A stretch of 64,000 nucleotides of DNA from Odontesthes bonariensis (Eukaryota > Chordata > Actinopteri > Atheriniformes > Atherinopsidae), in assembly GCF_027942865.1 (NCBI RefSeq), contig NC_134517.1, positions 17,862,009 through 17,926,008 of the forward strand, written 5' to 3'. A model generated the notes under the pieces. It had not been told where the DNA came from. It was given only the letters and a program-made list of their open reading frames with translations, and did not search any database. Positions within the stretch are counted from its first letter, which is position 1. Each line of letters begins with the position of its first letter. The translations under genes were made by a program, and so were the position numbers. Of the stretch, positions 14,701-23,930 are shown in pieces.

Positions 14701-16626
14701 AATTATAACTCATCTGTCTAATTGTAATTATTTGACTCTGTCACAACCACTTCACATCATCATTAGAACTGTTTCAATTCATCTGTAAGGAAAGAAGAAG
14801 AAAAAAACCCCCAGCAAATTAAGCAGATTTTTTACATTGCCATTTCCATCTAATTTTTGCACCTTGCTTGTGTGTTACAGTTTAACAGCGCCATCTGTTA
14901 ATCCAAGCTGTTTTACCTCTTAATATTTGACTACCTCATTTGAGACAAACACCTGATGACATTAATAGCAAAGATTTAATTGAACACCCAAACACACCAG
15001 CATTACGGTGGGCATGCACATTTTTAAGCCAAAAAAGCCACACACAAAAAGAGTGAGAGAGACATGTCAGTCAAAGGCTCAGAGGCATGAAGTCGACAGA
15101 AAAAGGTTGGTACCACCGTTGGTAACCATTTAACATTTCTGTGCTTCTTTAAAACCAACTCAATTGTAACTGTAACTGCATGGACAAAAAACAGTGCCAT
15201 CAAGCTGTGTCTTGCCCGGCAGAGAGAATAATAAGAATGCCCTGCCTGTTATTACTGTGGCCTTCCGGAAGTGGGCCTCACCACCCCTCCCTGCGTCTGA
15301 GGGGAGGGAGGGGGGTACACAGGTACAAGCTTTGAATTCAGCACAGCCAGTCACAACACGGACCACAAAATAGGGCGTAACGCGTGTGATAAACCAAGTT
15401 TCCAAAACACCGTTGTGTCGGAGGCAATAAAATATGTGAAAGGAAATTATACGCTGTTGAGAGCTGATTAACAGTCCGCTCGGGCAGAACAGCACCAACC
15501 CGATGCCTGACTGCTCCCACCTCAAGTTTAAAAAAAAAAAAAAAGTACACGGCCCAACTTTAATCGAACTGTACTTTTAACACGAGCGAAAAAGCAGCTT
15601 TACCCAACACTGTTTATATCATCCTCATTCACCAAACACCCCAGTCCCAACCGTAGCTCAGGTAAATCTAATAACGGCGAAAGTAAAGTTAGCTAAAAAT
15701 CCGACCGGACTAAGTTGTAGCCAGTTAGCCGCTCGGGTGGATAGGCGTATTCAGATTTATTTCATTTCGGGGTTTTTATTTTCAAAACGTTCCCGAGTCC
15801 GCTCCGCTGTGAACTGCTACGTTGACACGCATATTATTGTGCGGGGCAGGGTAAGCTTCACAGCGGTTGATGGAATATGCTGAACTCCGCACTCTGGCTC
15901 GGGGAGGCCTGCATGAATAACACAACAGGCTGCTGTGGCTCCGCTACGCCGAGCACAAAAGACAAGGGGGAAAACGCTCTGCAACAAAATTCACGTCGGG
16001 CCGAGGCACACCGAGCTGACACCGTGCGTTTCACGAAAGCCAGGCGTGCCATGTTGACATCAACATCCCTACAAACAGTGCTCGAAAATAACCGAGCGCA
16101 GCCACTGCCCGGCTGGCGAAAAAATGAATATGCAAAGCTCGCTCTAAAGCCTCAGTGTGCATCAACACAAAGCCAAGCGTTAGCAGGCGAGCTAACGCTA
16201 CCTGGCTAGCATCCTCGTTTCAATCAAACTGCGTTCGTAAAATATATATGCGTTACATATGAACCAGAGTCACGACGGCGATTACTAATAAAATATGCAA
16301 AGTTGTATTTGTCGACAGAGGTATGAATATGTAGCGGCGTACAGCCGTCTAATCACACAAAGGGGGGAGGCATGTTTCCATGTAATTTGCCGTCGCACTG
16401 CAACAGCTCGTTTCCTCCACTGTCAAATTACAGTTGGCTAGCTGAGTGTAAACTACAACAACGCTCCTTATCGTCCTCATCAGCCGGCCACTCTGCGTTT
16501 CATCTGCATTCTGTTATCATAAATTGCGAGTAACACAGTTTGAATATGAGTATGAATATGTAAAATGCAGTAATCATTACCTGGTCCTGAACTCTCATCT
16601 TGACTCGCTGCTCCTCCGTCCGCCAT
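1431..16626 (-). CDS. pou2f1: POU class 2 homeobox 1 transcription factor (Oct-1), complete coding region in 16 proposed exons
   Basis: Nuclear POU transcription factor that binds the octamer ATGCAAAT. Coding exons in transcript order: 16626-16581, 9709-9644, 9057-8972, 8488-8465 (tentative), 8255-8160, 7154-6975, 6890-6770, 6637-6546, 6396-6223, 5534-5393, 5111-4966, 4756-4571, 4388-4283, 3530-3212, 3096-3020, 1699-1431. Every junction has AG acceptor/GT donor and the phases join without a break, giving 709 residues (about 743 in human). The start reads [15 protein letters not shown], a known Oct-1 N-terminus. Order of domains: Gln-rich activation region (about 105-295), POU-specific domain (about 269-343), 25-residue linker, POU homeodomain (about 369-429, with [13 protein letters not shown]), then a Ser/Thr/Ala-rich C-terminus ending ASKAQ, as in human Oct-1. 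The linker and C-terminus separate it from POU2F2 and POU2F3. Human POU2F1 also lies close to GPA33 and ILDR2. Confidence 0.95.
3212..3530 (-). CDS. pou2f1: pou2f1 C-terminal Ser/Thr/Ala-rich exon
   Basis: A 319-nt exon, phase 1 in and phase 2/0 out, encoding [17 protein letters not shown] through [20 protein letters not shown] and [20 protein letters not shown]. The order matches the human Oct-1 C-terminal region closely. The upstream 106-nt exon at 4283-4388 encodes the shorter Thr/Val segment before it. Confidence 0.9.
3975..4032. repeat. (CGTG)n microsatellite
   Basis: An uninterrupted CGTG tetranucleotide run of about 14 units in a pou2f1 intron, between the exons at 3212-3530 and 4283-4388. 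Alternating purine/pyrimidine could favour Z-DNA. Confidence 0.95.
4571..4756 (-). CDS. pou2f1: pou2f1 exon for homeodomain helices 2 and 3
   Basis: Sixty-two codons in phase 0, from [16 protein letters not shown] through the recognition helix [15 protein letters not shown] to TPSSPL. The Cys in WFCNRR is the POU-class hallmark at homeodomain position 50. The tail of the exon, [18 protein letters not shown], starts the C-terminal activation region. Confidence 0.95.
4966..5111 (-). CDS. pou2f1: pou2f1 exon for linker and first part of POU homeodomain
   Basis: It encodes [20 protein letters not shown] and then [23 protein letters not shown]: the flexible linker followed by the N-terminal arm and first helix of the homeodomain. 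Phase 2 in, phase 0 out. Residue order in the linker (Ser/Pro-rich) is Oct-1-like. Confidence 0.94.
5393..5534 (-). CDS. pou2f1: pou2f1 exon encoding the rest of the POU-specific domain
   Basis: Forty-seven codons plus one base, [20 protein letters not shown] through KWLNDA. It includes the recognition helix segment [14 protein letters not shown], which contacts the ATGC half of the octamer in known Oct-1 structures. I see no substitution in the family's invariant residues. Confidence 0.95.
6223..6396 (-). CDS. pou2f1: pou2f1 exon encoding the start of the POU-specific domain
   Basis: Fifty-eight codons in phase 0. The first half is the Thr/Pro/Gln-rich region ([14 protein letters not shown]). 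The second half begins the POU-specific domain at [16 protein letters not shown] and runs to RIKLGFTQ, which is the first two helices of the DNA-binding fold. It ends exactly at the Gln codon before donor GTGTGT. Confidence 0.93.
8465..8488 (-). CDS. pou2f1: possible 24-nt pou2f1 microexon
   Basis: Reading on the minus strand, CTCCAG/GCACATTC...ACTCAG/GTAGCA gives eight codons, AHSDKATQ, in phase 0 on both sides. It sits between the exon ending in LLQQ and the exon starting SKSEDSG, where human Oct-1 carries a longer Ala/Gln segment ending in NVQ. Because it is phase-neutral, the gene reads through with or without it (709 or 701 residues). The evidence is only splice-site shape, phase and position, so it may be spurious. 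Confidence 0.35.
8590..8800. promoter_or_regulatory. candidate intronic enhancer inside pou2f1
   Basis: A dense cluster of recognisable motifs lies in this intron: an octamer ATTTGCAT at 8656-8663, homeodomain-type CTAATTAG, an RFX-like half pair GTTGCCAGGCGAC around 8734-8746, and a perfect 18-bp palindrome GGCTCATTTAAATGAGCC at 8760-8777. The complexity and lack of simple repeats resemble a conserved noncoding element. Function is inferred. Confidence 0.35.
9583..9622. repeat. (TA)n microsatellite with GT interruption
   Basis: TA dinucleotide repeat interrupted by TGTGTGTAC, lying about 20 nt from the donor of pou2f1 coding exon 2. Confidence 0.9.
9644..9709 (-). CDS. pou2f1: pou2f1 coding exon 2
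   Basis: Sixty-six bases encoding [20 protein letters not shown] and the following Thr, joined in phase 2/1. It is the counterpart of the human segment around MESGDGNTG. The acceptor is CTTTCAG and the donor GTGAGT. The preceding intron contains a TA microsatellite immediately downstream of this exon on the plus-strand map (about 9583-9620). Confidence 0.85.
10003..10037. repeat. 35-nt poly(A) run
   Basis: An uninterrupted run of A on the plus strand inside pou2f1 intron 1. No retroposon body is recognisable upstream, so it is recorded only as a homopolymer tract. Confidence 0.9.
10555..11030. promoter_or_regulatory. candidate conserved noncoding block in pou2f1 intron 1
   Basis: High-complexity AT-rich sequence with an octamer ATGCAAAT at 10595-10602, ATTAGCATATTAATT at about 10719, and several TAAT cores. 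It has no coding potential I can defend. It looks like the regulatory islands often found in large introns of developmental transcription factors. Confidence 0.3.
11624..11709. repeat. A32 / T32 inverted homopolymer pair
   Basis: Thirty-two A residues (11624-11655), a 22-nt spacer and thirty-two T residues (11678-11709). The arms are perfectly complementary and could extrude a long hairpin. Length may be affected by assembly or sequencing error. Confidence 0.9.
16581..16626 (-). CDS. pou2f1: pou2f1 first coding exon
   Basis: Fifteen codons plus one base, [15 protein letters not shown], followed by donor GTAATG. The extra G joins to AT of the next exon to make Asp. The ATG at 16626 was chosen because the peptide matches a known Oct-1 N-terminus and no start further upstream stays in a plausible coding frame. 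The exon lies at the edge of a GC-richer, CpG-containing stretch that looks like a promoter. A 6.9-kb intron follows. Confidence 0.85.
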
Positions 16627-16629
16627 TTT
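16620..16629 (-). promoter_or_regulatory. YY1-like motif overlapping the pou2f1 start codon
   Basis: On the minus strand AAAATGGCGG spans the initiator ATG. AANATGGCGGC is the recognised YY1 core found just downstream of many vertebrate housekeeping promoters, often over the start codon. Assignment is by motif only. Confidence 0.4.
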
Positions 16630-17931
16630 GAATATTTAACCCGAAATCCCAGCCCTGAGCCTGCTACACACACACACACACACATTCGCGCACACACTGG
16701 TACAGACACGCGGACACAGACACACGTACACACAAACCTGAGCTGAGGAGGGTATAAGGTGTTTGCTTTGTTGATAGTTGTGGCTTATGTACATAGTTGA
16801 ATAATAATTTTGTTTTCGCTAACTATAAATGCATTAGAAAAAACATTGGGAGAACACCAGGCCTACCTGTACACCGTTATCTCACCGAATAAATCAGCAA
16901 TACAGCTCTTGTGAACGTTTAAAATGTACTGCATAGACTGATACTCTTCAGTTACATTTTACCGCCACAAAGTCTTGACATAAATCATTTTTACAATTTA
17001 TTAAGACTTAAATGCAAAGTTTTCGGTAGAAACAGCAGAAGAGTTACTATTTATTGGCTTATCGATCAAGGTGTACAAATGGAAAAAAAAATCTTAGATT
17101 TTACTTTTACTATAGAAATCATCTGATCCTCACCAAGTCATAAAAAAGAAAATAGATGAACAACACATAATATATTACACCGTGTCATTATCTGTTTAAT
17201 AAAACTAAGTCAAAATGCAGAAACAGAATGTGAAAAACTAAATACACCCCTTGATTCAACAGCATAGAAACACCTTTTGCATCAATAACTGAAAATAATT
17301 GTTTTCTGTAAGATATTTCCCGTCTCTCACACCACTGTGGAGGGATTTTGGCCCACTCTTCTTTGCAACGTTTTTTTTGTTTGCGGTTTGTGGCATTCAT
17401 TTTTAACTGAATTTACCTGAATTTCCTACCACAGCATTTCAGGTCTGGACTTTGACTGGACCACTGCAAAACTTTGGTTTTTTTTACCGTGTATTCGCTG
17501 CTGTCTTTGGGATCATTGCCTGCTTTACGATTCCGTTTCAGCCAAGTTTTCGCTGTCAGACAGATGGCCTCACATCTGACTCAAGAATTCTTTGGTATAC
17601 AGAGGAGTTTGTTGTTAATGCCCAAATCATCAGCCCTCCTCCACCATGCTTGACAGTTGGTAGGTGTTTGTGCTGATATGCTGTGTTTAGTTTTCTCCAA
17701 ACGTGCTGCTGACAATTGTAACCAAACATCTCCACTTTGGTTTTGTCTGTCCAAAGGACATTGTTCCAGAAGTCTTGCGGGTTTTCTTTTCAAATACAAC
17801 TTCGCAAACCTAAGCTGTGCTGCCATGTTCTTTTTAGAGAGAAGAGGCTGCCTCCTGCCACCATTCCAAACAACCCATACTTGTTGAGTCTATTTCTAAT
17901 TGTAGTGTCATGAACTTTAACATTTAACTTA

Positions 17932-19126
17932 CACTATGTTGCCAAAAGTATTTGCTCATCCGCCTTTACACGCATATTAACTTAAGTGACACCCCATTCT
18001 TAATCCATAGGGTTTAATATGACGTCGGCTCACCCCTTGCACCTATAACAGCTTCAACTCTTCTGGACAATCTTTCCACAAGGTTTAGGAGTGTTTATGG
18101 GAGTTTTCGACCATTCTTCCAGAAGCGCATTTGTGAGGTCAGACACTGATGTTGGACGAGAAGGCCTGGCTCGCTCTAATTCATCCCAAAGGAGGTCTAT
18201 CACGTTGAGGTCAGGACTCTGTGCAGGCCAGTCATGTCCTTCCACACCAAACTCTCTCATCCATGTCTTTATGGACCTTGTTTTGTGCACCGGTGCGCAG
18301 TCGTGTTGGTACAGGAAGCGGCCATCCCCAAACTGTTTCCACACAGTTGGGAGCATGAAATTGTACAAAATCTCTTGGTATGCTGAAGCATTCAGAGTTC
18401 CTTTCACTGGAACTAAGGGGCCAAGCCCAGCTCCTGAAAAACAGCCAGCCCAACACCATAATCCCCCCTCCACCAAACTATACACTTGGCCATAATGCAT
18501 TCAGACAGGTACCGTTTTCCTGGCAAATGCCAAACCCAAAGTCGTTCATCAGATTGCCAGATGGAGAAGCGTGATTCGTCACTCCAGAGAACGCGTCTTC
18601 ACTGCTCTAGAGTCCAGTGGCGGCTTGCTTTACACCACTGCATCCGACGCTTTGCATTGCACTTGGTGATGGATGGCTTGGATGCAGCTGCTCGGCCATG
18701 GAAACCCATTCCGGGAAGCTCTCTACGTATTGTTCTTGAGCTAATCTGAAGGCCACATGAAGTTTGGAGGTCTGTAGCAATTGACTCTGCAGAAAGTCTG
18801 CGACCTCTGCGCACTATGCGCCTCAGCATCCGCTGACCCCGCTCTGTCATTTTACGTGGCCTCCCACTTCGTGTCTGAGCTGAACTGTGGAATATTTAGT
18901 AGCGAGGAAATTTCACGACTGGACTTGTTGCACAGGTAGCATCGTATCATGGTACCACGCTGGAATTCACTGAGCTCCTAAGAGCGACCCATTCTTTCAC
19001 TAATGTTTGTAGAAGCAGTCTGCATGCCAAGGTGCTTGAATCTATACACTTATGGCCATGGAAATGATCGGAACACCTGAATTTAATTATTTGGATGGGT
19101 GAGTGAATACTTTTAGCAATATCATG
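17932..19126 (-). mobile_element. nested Tc1-like element, about 1.2 kb, with terminal inverted repeats
   Basis: The termini are CACTATGTTGCCAAAAGTAT at the left and the inverse of ...AAAAGTATTCACTC at the right; 20 of the outer 26 positions pair. TA dinucleotides flank both ends (17930-17931 and 19127-19128), the normal Tc1 target duplication. Length is standard for Tc1. The encoded transposase runs on the minus strand and is broken (separate entry). Insertion inside another Tc1-type relic dates it as the younger of the two. Confidence 0.88.
18054..19010 (-). pseudogene. broken Tc1 transposase of the nested element
   Basis: DDE-type transposase. The helix-turn-helix region is at about 18600-18850 (MTERGQRMLRRIVRRGRRLS, then a second HTH). 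A TGA stop follows WTLEQ at 18599. The first catalytic Asp lies in LWSDES just beyond it and the second in YQHDCAP. The third, normally Glu in DLNPIE, reads DLNVID, so Glu is replaced by Asp. A frameshift lies near 18480 and about 50 bp of the linker between the two HTH parts seems deleted. All of this makes an active protein impossible. Confidence 0.85.
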
Positions 19127-19560
19127 TATCTCTCTTGGGTATTTTGCCATTTTATCTGAGGATTTCACAGTCTGACCTTGGGGTGAACTTGCTGGGACAT
19201 CCACTCCTGGGAAGACTGGTAGCTTGTCTTGAATGTTTTCAACTTGTGAATAATCTTTCTCTCTCCAGAGTGATGGACACCAACATTTTTTTAAATTGGC
19301 CTCATTAACCTTCTCAGATTGATGGACAGCAACAATTGCTTGTCTAAGATCATTGCTGATGTCTTTCCTCCTTGGCATTGTGTTAACGCACACTTGAATG
19401 CTCCAGACCAGCAACCTGCCAAAACCTTTATTTTTCTTCTTCTTTTGCATGTAGAGCAGGAAAATTTCTTTTTGGTTCAATCTATCAATTCTGGTGTGTT
19501 TCTAAATGTTGGTGGGAAATAAGATAAATGCCCACAGACCACATCAAATCTTTTAACATC

Positions 19561-21279
19561 AACCCTCAGTTCAACATAACCTTTCTTTGACCAAAAAAAG
19601 ACAATTTCATTTCTCTAATATTTAGGGATGTGTGGCGACGCATTTCCTGATGTTTCCACCACTTCCTTTATATTGGCCACTGAGCTGCACAGCACACACC
19701 AAGAGAATCCATTTGTCTACAATGCCTTCTGCAAGGTGCAGATCGATGAATTGCTCAGATGTGTTCAAATAATTTAGCTTGTTTTTACCCTTTTCCTGCA
19801 AGTCTTCAGCTTGCCATCTTACGCCTAAAAGATCCAGTCATGCCACCAGTGAATCTGATTAACAGAGGCTTCATGAGGCAGATTATAGGGGTCAACAAAT
19901 AACTGGAAAAACAAAAATCAGATAAATAGTTGGCCAAAAAAAAAAAAAAAAGAATCATAGGAGTGACTTTATCTCTGTACTGTTTTCCAAAATGGAGGGC
20001 TGAGCCCATTGTTAATGTTTAAGTATGATTACAAGGTGAAGCAAGTTTTGCTTTGAAACATGTCACGCTGCCAGACATGAATAACGTCACAGCCTCTGTT
20101 CCAGTTCATTAAATAACCAGAGGGCAGTTGGTGGGAGTCCCACATTCGCTGCATGTCACCTGGTTTTTCGTAATTTGATTAATTGCAAATTTGACATGGG
20201 AAAGGCATGACTGCTGCACTACAACAACTGAAGCAAGGCCTGCGTCATTACCTGAATATGTGCCCTCGATTTTTGGGGTGGGGCGAGGTGCCATGCAGTT
20301 CTTCAGTTTTAATAACGTTATCATTTAACTGAGCATTGATGAGTCAATTATGTTTACACATGCAAGGAATGTGACTCTGGGTGTTGTGTGTCTCCGTACA
20401 CTGACACACAGCAGCGCTGTGGAGGATGCACACTGATTAACAAGACAACAAATGTTCATTGTGTGGCATTTATGTACATGCAATAGTCTGAACAACATCT
20501 CTGGCTTATAAAACAGCTGAGAATATAGAGTTGCTATGTGTACATATATGTATGTTGGATGAACGACCTCTTTAATGATAGATTTCAGAGCGATGATCAC
20601 CGATGATGGCAACAAATTTACAGTTACATAAGCTATAAGCAGAAAAAAAAAGATCTCCTAATATCTTTTTGCAGTGGTTAATACATATAAACAGGTGTTT
20701 GAAGTCGCCACATCGTATCGTTCATATGCATTACACAATGGGCGGTTACAGAGTTGTTAATATGGGTTCAACAGGTTGGAACAGGTTTATCCAGCCCCGC
20801 GCAGTTATTTGAAATCAGCTAATAAATGCTTGTGTCATAGGCCTGTTATTATCTCTAACTGACGAAATGAAAGATAAGCAAAAAAAATAACGGCTTTTGT
20901 AAATACCATTTTCACTAAATTGCACAATAGAGCCGTTTATATGACAGAAGGGGACAGCCTGTTCTTTCTTTTTGAGAAATGAAAATAGCGAAGCACATTT
21001 GTTAAATCTCAGTGCATTCTCTTTTGAGCATCGACCCAAACTAAACTACCCAACAGTTGCTTCACTTCACCCCGTTGCTAACTCCAACACGAAGATACTT
21101 ATTATTGACTCATTGCCCTAAGCAGTTCTTGGAAACTTACAACCCCAAAGGCAGTAAAAACTTTATCTTCAATTCACGTGTTAATATCCATCAATTTTTA
21201 CATTTGGGGCCTGCAACACATTCCAAAAAAATCGTTGCCATTCATTTCCCCTTACGTCTTAAAAACACCTTGTGGCATG
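19561..21279. other. intergenic DNA, no gene seen
   Basis: AT-rich sequence between transposon relics, with short A runs and no ORF that carries a recognisable domain or splice structure. I see nothing further here. Confidence 0.6.
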
Positions 21280-21800
21280 AAAGATTTTTTTTTTAGAATA
21301 TTTTTTCTCCAACACAGGTTGAGGTGTACAACATTAGGGTTGCCCCCCAATGTTTTCTTTTAAGATTCTCCACACATTCTCTTCTGGGGGCAGGTTAGGA
21401 CAGCAGTCAGGTCAGCCCGGGACCTGTAACCCTCTTCATCATAGTTATGCCTTTGTCATGTGAGCAGAGTGAGGTTTCACACTGTTCTGTTGACAAATGC
21501 ATGAGGGTCTCTGAAAATGATGCGCTCATGCAGGCAGCGTATTTTTCTCTAAAATCTCCATGGACTTTTCTGCTTCGCTGCCGCCGTGACAGAGGTGAAA
21601 ATGAGCTTCAGCAAGAGCACTGGTACACCCCCATGCCATCACAGAGCCTGGTTTTTGGACTTGTTACTGGTAATACTCTGAATGGTCCCTTTCATCTTTG
21701 ATAAATGCACATGGCGTCCCCGATTGGTCTGACCGTAATGCCCATTTCCACTGTTTGATGGTCCATCTCAAATGCTTCCGAGCCCAGAGAAGTCGACTCT
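21280..21800 (-). mobile_element. degenerate Tc1/mariner transposase fragment
   Basis: The nucleotide pattern (for example TTTTTGGACTTGTTACTGGTA and CCCAGAGAAGTCGAC) is that of the reverse complement of a fish Tc1-type transposase body. It has many stops and no complete terminal repeat. Boundaries are approximate and the family assignment rests on remembered consensus patterns only. Confidence 0.6.
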
Positions 21801-21836
21801 GATTCACTGAATCATTTAACGATCATTTAACGATGT

Positions 21837-21880
21837 ATATTTCTCCTCATGCACTGCATGCACTGCATGAGGAGAAATAT
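21837..21880. repeat. 44-nt near-perfect inverted repeat
   Basis: Two 17-nt perfect arms (ATATTTCTCCTCATGCA and its complement) surround a 10-nt centre CTGCATGCAC. It lies at the end of the Tc1-type fragment and could be a foldback scar or a strong cruciform. Confidence 0.9.
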
Positions 21881-23329
21881 GCACCTGCTTTTGTACCTAA
21901 TCATGATTACAACCACCTGTTGGCATCACCTGTTCAAAATAACATCATCATTTATTTTCTCATTACTAGCCCTGAATTGCCCCTGTCCCGTGGGTGAAAT
22001 GTAAAAATAAACGTACATAAGCGAACATGATAACAATTTTACGGAATTTACCAGCATCTTATTGTTTGGGTAATAGAATCTAAAATTTTCATATGTACTA
22101 TTTCATAAATTGCTTTCAATTTAAAAATGTAGCAAACAAAAACCTGAGTAATTTTAGAGTAATATATTAAAAGCTAATGAGTCACTATAACACTACTACT
22201 TGGGTTGTAATGGGCAATGTATACTTCACCAATTCAACATTACCATCAATGTTATTGATCTATATCCACTGACCTCTCGCTTTATCCCTCAGTTGCTTGA
22301 AGTGAGTGTGGTGGCGGGTAAGCCTTGCAAAAATCAAACTTCAGCAAGTTGTTTTTACTTCTCGGCCCTGAATTTCTGTTTGAACGGATCACCAATTTCT
22401 CCATCCAATACATTGTGTTGTCCAGTGATGTCATGATGTGAGAGTGGGTAAGGTCTTTCTTATCAAACAGAGTAACAGTGAGATGCTGTTGTAGCTCCAC
22501 TGTAAATGTACAGCTATTTGTCACAGACAGTGTGTGATTACAAACCGTTCAAGGGTAATTTATTTACTGTGACTGAGAAATGTCAGGATTTCTTCTTTTA
22601 AAAAGACATTATCTGAATAAAAGCACCTGGCAGTGCATCACACACAAAAGGTCATCAGAGAACAGCTCAGTGACCTGACTGAGTATTAAAAAAGTATCCC
22701 AGAGAGTCTGGAGTCATCCACAAGTAAACGTGAGGAAGGGTTGACCATTGTGAAACTATGTGTGGGAAGAATTTCAACAATTTGGGAATGAAAATGGATT
22801 GAATAGAATTTGGGAATTTTATTGTCTTCAGTTCACTTGCACAGTAACTTGTAAAGATTCAGAGGCTCCAGAGTGATCTCTCCAAGGTTGACCTGCAGGT
22901 ACAAATTTGCCCCACCCTGACGCAAATACTCTAACTATAAGTCGAGGCAAACAAAAAAATCTGAATGTAACTCACTGACATAAATCAGTTTAATGTGAGC
23001 AAATCAGTGCATCGGTGGTGTAAGGTATAAATATTTGATCATGTTTGCAGCACACAAAAACATAACAACATGCTGGCTCTGTCTGAGGCGAATGTTTCTC
23101 CCATCTCTCAGAGGGAAAAGGGAGCACACCAGGTCCAGGCGTTTCTCATGTTACTTATCACCTCGTTTCTTCTTCTGCAAAACAAAAAACAAGAGATAGA
23201 GAGCTGCCTAGTGGAGGGGATTAAAAATCACTGAAAGGAACACTTGTGTAAATCCCAAATCAGGGGGAACATTTGTCACAGTATCCACAAATGTAAGTAA
23301 CAACTCAACCATATAAGGAAGATTTTTGG
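21881..23329. other. intergenic DNA, no gene seen
   Basis: Possibly includes the faint 5' part of the Tc1 relic at 23330 (around 22660-22800). Otherwise no gene, RNA or clear repeat was recognised. Confidence 0.5.
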
Positions 23330-23930
23330 AAGAAAAAAAATCGACCGTGCCGATTTGGGTCAGAGCTCATTTCGGATGGAGTGAGGTGAAGTGGAAAAGC
23401 ACTGTCTGGTGGTCTGACTAATCCAAATTTAAAAATTCTATTTGGAAATCGTGGACAGCATATCCTCCTGGCTAAAGAGATAGAACGCACAGTTCAAAAG
23501 GCATCTGTTATGAGAAGGAGGTGCATCAGTGCACTTTGTACCGTTAATACTGTCGGACATACAGCATACAGGCTTCAGAGCAAAATCTGCCGCCACCCAA
23601 ATGCTTTGTTTGTCAGTTTTTTGGGGGGTTTTTTTTCAATTATTTCTGACCATGTAAAAATCCCGTTTCGTGGGTATAACAACAGCACTGCGCCATCATT
23701 TGAGTCTAACCTGGCCTGCCTGCTGTCCAGAACTGTCGCCCACTGAAAACACTTGACATTATGAAACGTGACAAAAGGAGGCCCTGAACTGTTGAGTGGC
23801 TGTAATCCCCATTCAAGCACGAAACAGCAGAAGAAGACTCCTCAGTTCCTCAGTGTTGTTTAAAGAAGAGGGGTTGCAACACAGTGATCAGGGCGCCCAG
23901 TCTGACTTTTTTGAAACGTGATTTCAGTCA
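23330..23930 (+). mobile_element. third Tc1/mariner transposase relic
   Basis: The plus strand contains fragments matching the catalytic part of a Tc1-type transposase: CATTTCGGATGGAGTGAGGT, then TTCTATTTGGAAATCGTGGA, then CTGGCCTGCCTGCTGTCCAG (third catalytic region) and ATGAAACGTGACAAAAGG. Frames are broken throughout. A weaker related piece may begin near 22660. Ends were not identified. Confidence 0.6.

Larger units (their letters stand above)
9710..16580 (-). other. pou2f1: pou2f1 intron 1
   Basis: A 6.9-kb intron. It holds a 35-nt A run (10003-10037), CT-rich low-complexity DNA (about 10350-10550), an A32/T32 inverted pair (11624-11709), three perfect octamer sites and scattered short simple repeats. 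I recognised no extra exon or intact mobile element. An alternative first exon, known for Oct-1 in mammals, was not found but cannot be excluded. Confidence 0.6.
15800..16745 (-). promoter_or_regulatory. pou2f1: probable pou2f1 promoter and 5' leader, CpG-containing
   Basis: CpG dinucleotides are markedly more frequent here than in the flanking introns. The region surrounds the first coding exon. A CA/TG microsatellite lies just upstream of the ATG (about 16670-16735). No TATA box was identified with confidence. The exact transcription start cannot be read from sequence alone. Confidence 0.5.
17070..19560 (-). mobile_element. Tc1/mariner transposon relic (outer element), interrupted by a second Tc1
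   Basis: The minus strand carries fragments of a Tc1-type transposase. The N-terminus MPRRKDISNDLRQAIVAVHQ is at about 19310-19380, a middle fragment MAAQLRFAKLYL is near 17820, and a DNA pattern typical of the C-terminal half runs to about 17200. Stops and frameshifts break the frame repeatedly. The body is split at 17931/19127 by the nested element. Left and right ends are approximate because the terminal repeats are eroded. Confidence 0.75.
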
